Shown: positions 5,929-10,524 of the stretch, piece after piece
How the letters are laid out: every line of letters starts with the position of its first letter
Position numbering within the stretch: the first letter of the stretch is position 1
Origin: an uncultured Clostridia bacterium
Lineage (GTDB): Bacteria > Bacillota > Clostridia > RUG12999
NCBI GenBank assembly: GCA_934792465.1
Contig: CAKVOK010000075.1
Location: 1-10,524, forward strand
Direction of reading: 5' to 3'
Length of the DNA stretch: 10,524 bases
Made by a program: the position numbers and the translations under genes
The notes under the pieces: model-generated
The model's input: the letters and a program-made list of their open reading frames with translations, nothing else
What the model was told of the DNA's origin: nothing
Databases searched by the model: none

Positions 5929-6603
5929 TCAGATAATTTCTCCGTTAATCGAAACCGTTGACACATTGAACGGAATATTCTTTCCGCTTGCGTTAATCGC
6001 CGTTTTTGCCGCCGCTTCAATGCCGCCGCAGCACGGAACCTCCATGCGCAGCACGGTTATACTCAAAATATTGTTATTTTTTATTATCTCTGCAAGCTTC
6101 TCGCTGTAGTCCGTATCATCGAGTTTCGGACAGCCGATAAGCGTAATTTTTCCGTCTATAAAATCATTGTGAATATTCCCGTATGCATATGCGCAGCAAT
6201 CGGCAGATATGAGCAAATGCGCATTGTCCAGATATTGCGCCGACGGATTCACAAGCTTAATCTGCACCGGCCACTGACCAAGACGGCTTTCGGCGTGTAC
6301 GCACTCTTTTTTCTCGTGCGAAATTTTCTTTGCATGAGTGCTCGGGCAGTTGCAAGCCGACGCTTTTTTCGCCTTATTTTTCAATACGGCAGCCTCATCA
6401 TATGCCGCCGCTTCTCTTGTCGTAAAGGAAATCGCTCCCGTGGGACAGGCAGGCAGACAATCACCCAGACCGTCGCAGTAATCGTCGCGCATGAGCTTCG
6501 CCTTGCCGTTTACAAGGCCTATCGCGCCTTCGTGGCACGCCGTAACGCAAAGTCCGCAGCCCGTACATTTTTCCTCATTAATCGTAATAATTTTTCTTAT
6601 CAT
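5929..6603 (-). CDS. 4Fe-4S ferredoxin-type redox protein with Cys-rich C-terminal domain, 224 aa
   Basis: Cytoplasmic iron-sulfur protein, presumably an electron carrier or redox sensor. The first cluster motif is complete: Cys13, 16, 19 and 23 in CTGCGLCVTAC. The second, CDGLGDCLPACP (43-54), has Cys43, Cys49 and Cys53 but Leu46 where a classical bacterial ferredoxin has a cysteine. A linker with CNC (84-86) leads to a domain of about 110 residues with CC (136-137), Cys158 and CCGG (191-194), possible further metal or thiol sites. From memory, similar proteins occur beside hcp and Crp/Fnr genes in Clostridia; no hcp is visible here. It is divergent from the Crp/Fnr gene, and its promoter carries a candidate activator site. 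GGGAGGAAT about 8 nt before the ATG supports the start. The reaction is unknown. Confidence 0.85.
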   Translation of the reverse strand: MIRKIITINEEKCTGCGLCVTACHEGAIGLVNGKAKLMRDDYCDGLGDCLPACPTGAISFTTREAAAYDEAAVLKNKAKKASACNCPSTHAKKISHEKKECVHAESRLGQWPVQIKLVNPSAQYLDNAHLLISADCCAYAYGNIHNDFIDGKITLIGCPKLDDTDYSEKLAEIIKNNNILSITVLRMEVPCCGGIEAAAKTAINASGKNIPFNVSTVSINGEII

Positions 6604-6642
6604 TTTTATTCCTCCCGAATTTTTTATTGACTTTATGATAAA

Positions 6643-6686
6643 ATTATACTATAATAAATACAAAAAGTATGTTGTAAATCCAACAA
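6643..6686 (-). promoter_or_regulatory. Fe-S gene promoter with candidate Crp/Fnr operator
   Basis: On the minus strand there is a perfect TATAAT (6643-6648), but the 6-mer 17 nt upstream is CATACT, a poor -35. Directly upstream lies the dyad TTGT-N7-ACAA (6672-6686), similar in outer bases to Crp/Fnr-family sites. With a start near 6636 its centre is at about -43, close to the -41.5 of class II activated promoters. The obvious regulator is the divergently encoded Crp/Fnr protein. The dyad is short, so the assignment is inference. Confidence 0.45.
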
Positions 6687-6746
6687 GGGACTTTATAACT
6701 AAATTAAACTACACCCGCCTCTCTCGGCGGCGGCTTCCGCTTAATT

Positions 6747-6780
6747 TTTTCAGCGGCGGGATACAATCTCCCGCTGAAAA
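6747..6780. other. Large stem-loop in the divergent intergenic region
   Basis: TTTTCAGCG-GC-GGGA (6747-6761) pairs with TCCCGCTGAAAA (6769-6780) leaving a GC bulge; the loop is about 7 nt. It is close to symmetric on both strands, with T's before and A's after on the plus strand, the reverse of an intrinsic terminator. A smaller stem CCGCC/GGCGG (6715-6730) and GGGC/GCCC (6793-6804) flank it. It could be a cruciform, a leader structure of the rightward operon or a repeat relic. The rest of 6604-6884 shows no ORF. Confidence 0.5.
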
Positions 6781-6884
6781 CGTTGAATGACGGGGCTAAT
6801 GCCCATTATTGAAAAATGCACAGACCGTATAAAGCACTATTTTTCTAAAGTCCTTTAATTTTGATGAAAGGAATGTCCGCCATC

Positions 6885-7538
6885 ATGAAAAAATATGCCA
6901 ACACTTTAAAAGACGTTGCGCTGTTCAAAAACATGAACGAAAATGATATACTTGATTTTTTCAAAAATATTCCGTATATAAAAAAGACTTACGAGAAAGA
7001 CGAAACCGTGCTGCACAGCGGAGAGAAAACACGCAGCATCGGCATTGTTTTAAGCGGCACGGTTCACGTTGTATACAGTGATTTTTGGGGGAATTCAAAT
7101 ATCATTGCCGAAATCGGCGAAAAAGATATTTTTGCGGAAGCATACGCCGTCGCCGGCAGACCTCCCGATATTTCCGCTATTGCGGCCGCAGATTCCGAGA
7201 TTGTCTTTGCGGATATTTTCAAAGCGCCGCCGGAAAGGCTCTACCCGATTTACGCAAATTTCACGCAAATTCTCGCTTCAAAAAATATCAGGCTGAACCA
7301 AAAGCTTCGGCACATATCGCAGCGAACCACACGTGAAAAGCTTATTTCATATTTGTCGTCCGAAGCGATAAAAGCAGGCGGCGAAAGCTTTGAAATACCG
7401 TTTAACCGTCAGCAGCTTGCGGATTATTTATCCGTCGAAAGAAGCGCCATGTCCGCCGAGCTTTCGAAAATGCGAAAAGACGGAATAATTGATTTTTGCA
7501 AAAACAAATTTTGCCTTAAAAAGAATAATTTTGAATGA
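6885..7538 (+). CDS. Crp/Fnr family transcriptional regulator, 217 aa
   Basis: DNA-binding regulator with an N-terminal cyclic-nucleotide-binding-type beta-barrel (about residues 8-120; VLSGTVHVVYSD and the GEKDIFAEAYAVAG turn are typical), a long dimer helix and a C-terminal winged HTH. The HTH is in FNRQQLADYLSVERSAMSAELSKMRKDGII, with Arg/Ser-rich recognition-helix residues. There is no N-terminal FNR-type cysteine cluster, so oxygen sensing by a 4Fe-4S cluster is unlikely. The ligand may be a metabolite, heme/NO or none. ATG 6885 is preferred because AAAGGA (6867-6872) lies 12 nt upstream and homologues begin with a short KKYxxxL stretch. Upstream TTG 6861 and ATG 6873 are in frame but poorly placed. 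It likely controls the divergent Fe-S gene and is followed after 18 nt by yitT-like, forming an operon. Confidence 0.9.
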   Translation: MKKYANTLKDVALFKNMNENDILDFFKNIPYIKKTYEKDETVLHSGEKTRSIGIVLSGTVHVVYSDFWGNSNIIAEIGEKDIFAEAYAVAGRPPDISAIAAADSEIVFADIFKAPPERLYPIYANFTQILASKNIRLNQKLRHISQRTTREKLISYLSSEAIKAGGESFEIPFNRQQLADYLSVERSAMSAELSKMRKDGIIDFCKNKFCLKKNNFE

Positions 7539-7556
7539 ACAAGGCAAAATAATTAT

Positions 7557-8390
7557 ATGAATAAAATACGAAATATAATTTATCAAACGGTCGGAGCTTT
7601 CATATATTCGGTTTCGGTCAATACGTTTACCGCTCCGAACGACATAGCCCCGGGAGGGGTCACCGGACTTGCCACAATACTCAATCATATCAGCGGAATA
7701 CCCATAGGAACGGGAATGGTTCTTTTTAATGCGCCGCTTTTTATATGGGCTTATAAGGAGGAGGGAAAAAAGGTATTCTCAACGCTTGCGGCAAGTCTGA
7801 TTTGTTCCGTTGTCATAGACATAACATATCCGTTTTTGCCGCATTTCACAGGAGATTTGTTTCTGACGGCAATGTTCGGCGGAGTCCTTTCGGGACTCGG
7901 ACTCGGAACGGTATTCATGACGGGAGCGACAACGGGCGGAAGCGACTTGGCGGCGAATATAATATCAAAGAAGAAACCGCACATTTCGGTCGGCAGACTC
8001 ATGCTCTATATCGACTGCGCCGTAATCTTCATTTCCGCACTTGTATACAAAAGCTATATACTTCCTATGTATGCGCTTATCATGGTGTTTATCACGGGAA
8101 AAGTCATCGACACCATGGTATACGGCACGAAATCCGGCAAGCTTTTGTTTATAATTTCCGAAAAAAACGAAGCGATTGCGAAAGCCGTGCTCACTTCTCT
8201 CGAACGCGGGGCAACGAAGCTTTGCGGCACGGGTGCATATACCGGGAAATCCTCGAATATACTGATGTGTGCCGTAAGACAGCACGAAATAAGCAAAATA
8301 TACAAGATAGTAAACGCAAACGACAAAAACGCTTTTATCATTCTGACGGACGCCGCCGAAATACACGGCAGCGGATTTACAACGGAATGA
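7557..8390 (+). CDS. YitT family membrane protein (DUF161 + DUF2179), 277 aa
   Basis: Integral membrane protein of the YitT/DUF161 family. Family members are widespread in Bacillota and mostly of unproven function; a transport role is often suggested. The N-terminal ~200 residues contain about five hydrophobic segments, with conserved-looking APNDIAPGGVTGLA (26-39) and TGATTGGSDLAANII near residues 122-136. The C-terminal ~70 residues form the cytoplasmic DUF2179 domain, recognised by ERGATKLCGTGAYTGKSS, MCAVRQHE and NAFIILTDAAEIHGSGF. The length is typical and complete. The start lies 18 nt after the Crp/Fnr stop and has only a weak ribosome-binding site (AAGGCA). Translational coupling to the regulator is therefore likely, and this gene may be part of its regulon. 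Confidence 0.9.
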   Translation: MNKIRNIIYQTVGAFIYSVSVNTFTAPNDIAPGGVTGLATILNHISGIPIGTGMVLFNAPLFIWAYKEEGKKVFSTLAASLICSVVIDITYPFLPHFTGDLFLTAMFGGVLSGLGLGTVFMTGATTGGSDLAANIISKKKPHISVGRLMLYIDCAVIFISALVYKSYILPMYALIMVFITGKVIDTMVYGTKSGKLLFIISEKNEAIAKAVLTSLERGATKLCGTGAYTGKSSNILMCAVRQHEISKIYKIVNANDKNAFIILTDAAEIHGSGFTTE

Positions 8391-8409
8391 AAAAAGTTTA
8401 AAAAATCTA

Positions 8410-8438
8410 TTGAAAATGTTGTAAAAGTGTGGTATACT
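8410..8438 (+). promoter_or_regulatory. Promoter of smpB-ssrA
   Basis: TTGAAA (8410-8415) and TATACT (8433-8438) are 17 nt apart, with a TGG just before the -10. Transcription would start near 8445, giving smpB a leader of about 30 nt with GGAGAG at about 8462-8467. It begins 20 nt after the YitT stop; no terminator separates the two units. Confidence 0.85.
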
Positions 8439-8475
8439 ATATATGTAATCATATACAATTCGGAGAGAGCGCTTT

Positions 8476-8937
8476 ATGAACGGAATTAAAATAATTGCCA
8501 AAAACAGGCAGGCTCATCATGAATATTTCATAGAAGAAACCTTTGAAGCCGGCATTGAGCTTGTCGGAACGGAGGTTAAATCCGTGCGTCTCGGTCATGT
8601 CAATCTGAAAGACAGCTGGATTTCCATAGACGGCGGCGAGGCATTTATAAAGGGTATGCACATAAGCCCGTACGAAAAAGGAAATATTTTCAACAAAGAC
8701 CCTCTGCGCGAACGGAAGCTGCTGCTTCACAAAAGCGAAATCATGCAGCTTTTGGGCAAAGTTCAAAAAGCCGGTCTTTCGATAATTCCGCTCTCGCTTT
8801 ATTTCAAGGGAAGCATGATAAAAGCCGAAATTGCGCTCGCACGGGGCAAAAAGCTCCATGATAAGCGTGACAGCGCTGCGGAGCGTGACGCAAAACGCAA
8901 CATAGACAGGGCTCTGAAAGAAAGAAATCAATATTAA
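8476..8937 (+). CDS. smpB: SsrA-binding protein SmpB, 153 aa
   Basis: RNA-binding partner of tmRNA. It binds the tRNA-like domain, mimics the missing anticodon stem in the ribosomal A site and is required for trans-translation, which rescues stalled ribosomes. The family signature is clear: KNRQAHHEYFIEETFEAGI near the start, VGTEVKSVR, then DSWISIDGGEAFIKGMHISPY, LLLHKSEI, and YFKGSMIKAEIALARGKKLHDKRD leading into the basic C-terminal tail (AAERDAKRNIDRALKERNQY) that inserts into the mRNA channel. The length is usual for the family and no key block is missing. The start is set by GGAGAG upstream and the MNGIKIIAKNR opening. The ssrA gene begins only 3 nt after its stop. Confidence 0.97.
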   Translation: MNGIKIIAKNRQAHHEYFIEETFEAGIELVGTEVKSVRLGHVNLKDSWISIDGGEAFIKGMHISPYEKGNIFNKDPLRERKLLLHKSEIMQLLGKVQKAGLSIIPLSLYFKGSMIKAEIALARGKKLHDKRDSAAERDAKRNIDRALKERNQY

Positions 8938-9032
8938 TACGGGGGTGTACCGGTTTCGACGGGGATGATGAAACTTAAACAGCGGGTAGTTGTGCGGAGC
9001 AACTCTAAAATCCGTAAAATTTAAAATTAAAC

Positions 9033-9062
9033 GCTAACGATAATTTAGCTTACGCTGCCTAA
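9033..9062 (+). other. tmRNA proteolysis-tag reading frame (ANDNLAYAA)
   Basis: The codons from GCT (9033) to GCC (9057-9059) read ANDNLAYAA and are followed by TAA (9060-9062). With the alanine charged on tmRNA the appended tag would be A-ANDNLAYAA. The Ala-Ala C-terminus is the determinant recognised by ClpXP in studied bacteria. Tyr replaces the more usual Leu in the ALAA ending. Confidence 0.9.
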
Positions 9063-9276
9063 TTACGGCAGCCGTCAATCTCAGGAATACCACGGCTTGA
9101 GAATTGGCGTCGATCAGTGGTGAACGTGAGTACGCAACGCTTCTGCCGTACCATGAATAAGAAGCTACCGAATATTATAGGTTGAGTACGGCCGATAATA
9201 CAAGGGAATCTTAAAACATACTCTGCACCCGGAGAAGTTTTTGTGAATTTGTTTTCGGACAGGGGTTCGACTCCCC

Positions 9277-9288
9277 TCACCTCCACCA
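9277..9288 (+). repeat. Candidate attachment-site core at the ssrA 3' end
   Basis: TCACCTCCACCA forms the last 12 nt of tmRNA. A copy with one mismatch, TCACCTCCGCCA, occurs at 9971-9982. The pair brackets the MNT/HEPN genes. Tyrosine recombinases commonly use the ssrA 3' end as attB. The identity is short, so this is suggestive only. Confidence 0.35.
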
Positions 9289-9331
9289 CCGATTTTCACG
9301 AATGAAAATAAGTATGAAAGGAGCTGATACT

Positions 9332-9622
9332 ATGCTGACAATTAAACAAATAATGACTGCGGCCGAAACCGTTGCAAAGGAATTTCCGATAATCGGCATA
9401 AGTTTATTCGGCTCTTATGCTGAAAACCGAAATACCGAGGATAGCGATGTGGATATTCTTGTTGAGTTTTCACCGCAAATAAAAGTTACACTTTTAACTG
9501 TATGTGCTGTTAAATGTCGCATGGAAGAATTGCTCAGTACACCTGTAGATGTAATCACTCTTCCTGTTCCGAAGGATTCAATACTTGAAATAAACAAGGT
9601 GGTACAGCTTTATGCAGCATAG
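9332..9622 (+). CDS. MNT-domain nucleotidyltransferase, antitoxin of a HEPN/MNT pair, 96 aa
   Basis: Minimal nucleotidyltransferase of the MntA type. In the studied HEPN/MNT (type VII) toxin-antitoxin systems it AMPylates the HEPN toxin on a tyrosine and silences it. The defining motif is intact: G27-S28, ten residues, then D39-V-D41 (GSYAENRNTEDSDVD), with a third acidic residue expected at Asp73 in PVDVITL. The length is normal. The start at 9332 is chosen over in-frame ATG 9302 because AAAGGAG (9317-9323) lies 8 nt upstream of it. It overlaps the HEPN gene by 11 nt (9612-9622), the usual coupled arrangement. There is no clear promoter; read-through from ssrA is possible. It is probably intact, though its partner is broken. 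Confidence 0.88.
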   Translation: MLTIKQIMTAAETVAKEFPIIGISLFGSYAENRNTEDSDVDILVEFSPQIKVTLLTVCAVKCRMEELLSTPVDVITLPVPKDSILEINKVVQLYAA

Positions 9623-9967
9623 AGATAAAATAATACTTGATAAAATTATTGATGAGGTAAATATTGCAACAAAAATGCTGTCTGATTAAAGCAAGACGAT
9701 TTTGTATCCGATGACATATTAAAACGTGCTGCTGCAATGTCGGTTATAAATATAGGTGAATTGGTTAAAAATTTAACTTTCGAGTTTAGAAACGAATACA
9801 AAAATGTACCATGGAAAGCTATTTCGGGATTTCGTGATGTAGCCGCCCATAAATACGGAACATTGGATATGAATATAGTGTATAACACCGTCAAAATAGA
9901 TATTCCGATGTTAAAAGAAAATATACAGCAAATATTAAAAACAGCGGACGTGAAAATCACTGAGTAA
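9612..9967 (+). pseudogene. HEPN-domain toxin (HepT/DUF86 type), frameshifted
   Basis: The gene starts at ATG 9612 inside the MNT gene and reads MQHRDKIILDKIIDEVNIATKMLSD, then hits TAA (9687-9689). The other half is open one frame away from 9686 and reads LKQDDFVSDDILKRAAAMSVINIGELVKNL onward to TGA at 9967. Restoring one T near 9686-9687 joins them into a 118-residue protein of normal length. The catalytic motif survives as RDVAAHKY (9833-9856). It fits RX4-6H with the HXY tyrosine that the MNT partner modifies in studied systems. A downstream ATG (9737) has no ribosome-binding site. No slippery heptamer supports programmed frameshifting, so this is a mutation or a sequencing error. Confidence 0.85.
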
Positions 9968-9970
9968 AAT

Positions 9971-9982
9971 TCACCTCCGCCA
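9971..9982 (+). repeat. Near-copy of the ssrA 3' end (candidate att half)
   Basis: TCACCTCCGCCA matches the last 12 nt of ssrA at 11 of 12 positions and lies 3 nt after the HEPN stop codon. By chance, such a match within about 1.2 kb is expected only a few times in a thousand, but attachment cores are normally longer. Confidence 0.35.
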
Positions 9983-9989
9983 TAATGCT

Positions 9990-10024
9990 AAAAACCGCCG
10001 TAAAATGGCGGTCTTTTTCTTTTC
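9990..10024 (+). terminator. Rho-independent terminator after the HEPN/MNT pair
   Basis: ACCGCC (9994-9999) pairs with GGCGGT (10007-10012) around GTAAAAT, followed by CTTTTTCTTTTC. It lies 26 nt after the HEPN stop and ends the rightward ssrA/MNT/HEPN block. It also precedes the convergent integrase relic. Confidence 0.85.
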
Positions 10025-10049
10025 ATACACGTTTTTTACACGTTTTATT

Positions 10050-10328
10050 TTAAATTTTAATTTCGTTTAAGATTTTTAATGCCCTTTCTTCCTCTCTCGG
10101 ATAAAGGTGTGAGTACGTGTTCCATGTCATATTTACATCGGAGTGTCCCGGTCTGCGAGCGGCCTCTTGAATATTAATTCCCTCGTTTGCCAACAGCGAA
10201 GCGTGAGAATGCCCCTATGCTGATATGTGTAAACCATGCTCCGCCAGAAGAAGCAAGGTAATGATTTTAATCGTTTCCGTGCGATTTACAGTAATTTTAC
10301 CGTTTGGCTTACAAAATTTGTAAAGTTC
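10050..10328 (-). pseudogene. Tyrosine recombinase (phage/ICE-type integrase), C-terminal relic
   Basis: Minus-strand translation of 10050-10214 gives GHSHASLLANEGIN…RPGHSDVNMTWNTYSHLYPREEE…, the recognisable end of a tyrosine recombinase. HSHASLL belongs to the HxxR box, GHSDV carries the third-box histidine, and NTYSHLYP carries the nucleophilic tyrosine. Directly before GHSHAS is an in-frame TAG (10215-10217). The expected L-R of the HGLRHSHAS box is missing, and RPGHS replaces the usual RLGHS. Upstream 10218-10328 is open (about 37 residues including NGKITVNRTETIK and AEHGLHISA) and may be the preceding part of the domain. No N-terminal domains are found. The protein is inactive. It points to an element once integrated at ssrA. 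Confidence 0.75.
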
Positions 10329-10381
10329 CTATACTTTTCCCCCTACTTTTTGAAAAAAATCTGAATTTATTTAAAATTCAT

Positions 10382-10407
10382 CCTATACTTTTGGCGAAAA
10401 GTATGGG
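10382..10407. repeat. Palindrome with a neighbouring direct repeat of one arm
   Basis: CCTATACTTTT (10382-10392) pairs with AAAAGTATGGG (10397-10407) around GGCG (11 bp including one G·T). The left arm with one extra base, TCCTATACTTTT, also occurs at 10327-10338. There is no convincing gene between 10329 and 10524. The palindrome could be a terminator relic, a repeat family member or a binding site. Confidence 0.45.
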
Positions 10408-10524
10408 GACAAAACAGATTATTTCATATATAATTATAGGTGTAAAACATAATACATACTGTAATCTTTTGTCCGCAAATGCAGATGAGTAACAAAACTT
10501 CGTGCAGGGGCTTTCGGTAAATGC

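Larger units (their letters stand above)
8941..9288 (+). ncRNA. ssrA: tmRNA (ssrA), 348 nt
   Basis: Transfer-messenger RNA that rescues stalled ribosomes and adds a degradation tag. The 5' end GGGGGTGTACCGGTTTCGAC is the classic tmRNA start. It pairs (GGGGGUG) with CACCUCC near the 3' end, followed by discriminator A and an encoded CCA (9286-9288). The T arm is AGGGG-TTCGACT-CCCCT (9261-9277). The tag reading frame is at 9033-9062, with its stop in the loop of a GCTGCC/GGCAGC hairpin (9054-9072). The remaining ~190 nt fit the usual pseudoknot region. There is no promoter in the 3-nt gap after smpB, so the precursor is probably processed from the smpB transcript or starts within smpB. The 3' end abuts accessory DNA. 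Confidence 0.97.

Noticed and set aside
6747..6780. Intrinsic terminator in the divergent region
   Set aside because: The T-run precedes and the A-run follows the stem on the plus strand, and no T-run follows it on the minus strand.
6861..6884. Upstream start (TTG 6861 or ATG 6873) for the Crp/Fnr gene
   Set aside because: AAAGGA at 6867-6872 overlaps or abuts these codons, so it can only serve ATG 6885.
9059..9289. Minus-strand ORF of 76 codons across ssrA
   Set aside because: It is antisense to a clear tmRNA; tRNA-like ends often give such annotated false proteins (MVEVRGVEPLSE-type).
9302..9331. Upstream ATG for the MNT protein
   Set aside because: It lies in the loop of a small stem (9292-9309), without a ribosome-binding site. 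AAAGGAG is correctly spaced for ATG 9332.
9680..9692. Programmed ribosomal frameshift in the HEPN gene
   Set aside because: The -1 shift needed at GAT-TAA has no X XXY YYZ slippery heptamer and P-site re-pairing (GAT to TGA) would fail. A one-base deletion explains it better.
10304..10492. Plus-strand ORF of 62 codons near the right end
   Set aside because: No ribosome-binding site, it starts antisense to the integrase relic and crosses the palindrome.
10378..10524. Minus-strand ORF open from the right edge, 48 codons
   Set aside because: The composition looks non-coding, it runs through the palindrome, and no family is recognisable. A partial gene cannot be excluded but is not supported.

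Overview
The window looks like chromosomal DNA of a gut-type Clostridia (Bacillota), probably near the Oscillospirales. The grounds are the AT-leaning composition with consensus TTGACA/TATAAT-type promoters and strong GGAGG ribosome-binding sites, an SLH-domain surface protein, a Crp/Fnr–YitT pair, a tmRNA tag ending in AYAA, and a multicopy-looking intergenic element of a kind I associate with gut Firmicutes. The taxonomy is inference, since no rRNA or marker gene is present.

Layout. Positions 1-175 hold a leftward promoter and a hairpin-rich leader for a gene outside the window. A shared bidirectional terminator (176-218) closes the leftward 1264-residue SLH surface protein (247-4041). Positions 4042-4708 are gene-poor: a candidate promoter/operator for the SLH gene, a mosaic of short repeats bounded by two imperfect 28-nt direct repeats, a possible 52-codon ORF with its own good promoter, and the strong terminator of the next unit. 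That unit (leftward from a consensus promoter at 5891-5919) encodes a sugar-phosphate-type nucleotidyltransferase and a 48-residue Cys-rich protein starting with GTG.

From 5929 to 8390 there is a divergent redox/regulatory module. A leftward Fe-S protein faces a rightward Crp/Fnr regulator followed 18 nt later by a YitT-family membrane protein. The Fe-S gene's promoter has a good -10, no recognisable -35, and a TTGT-N7-ACAA dyad near -43, which suggests class II activation by the Crp/Fnr protein.

The trans-translation module follows: smpB from a consensus promoter, with ssrA (tmRNA) starting only 3 nt after the smpB stop. Immediately 3' of ssrA the sequence becomes accessory. It carries an MNT nucleotidyltransferase antitoxin, its HEPN partner broken by a one-base deletion, a near-copy of the last 12 nt of ssrA just after the HEPN gene, a terminator, and a decayed tyrosine-recombinase C-terminus on the opposite strand. 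The simplest reading is the relic of an element that integrated at the 3' end of ssrA and carried a HEPN/MNT toxin-antitoxin pair. The last ~200 nt contain only a palindrome and a short direct repeat.
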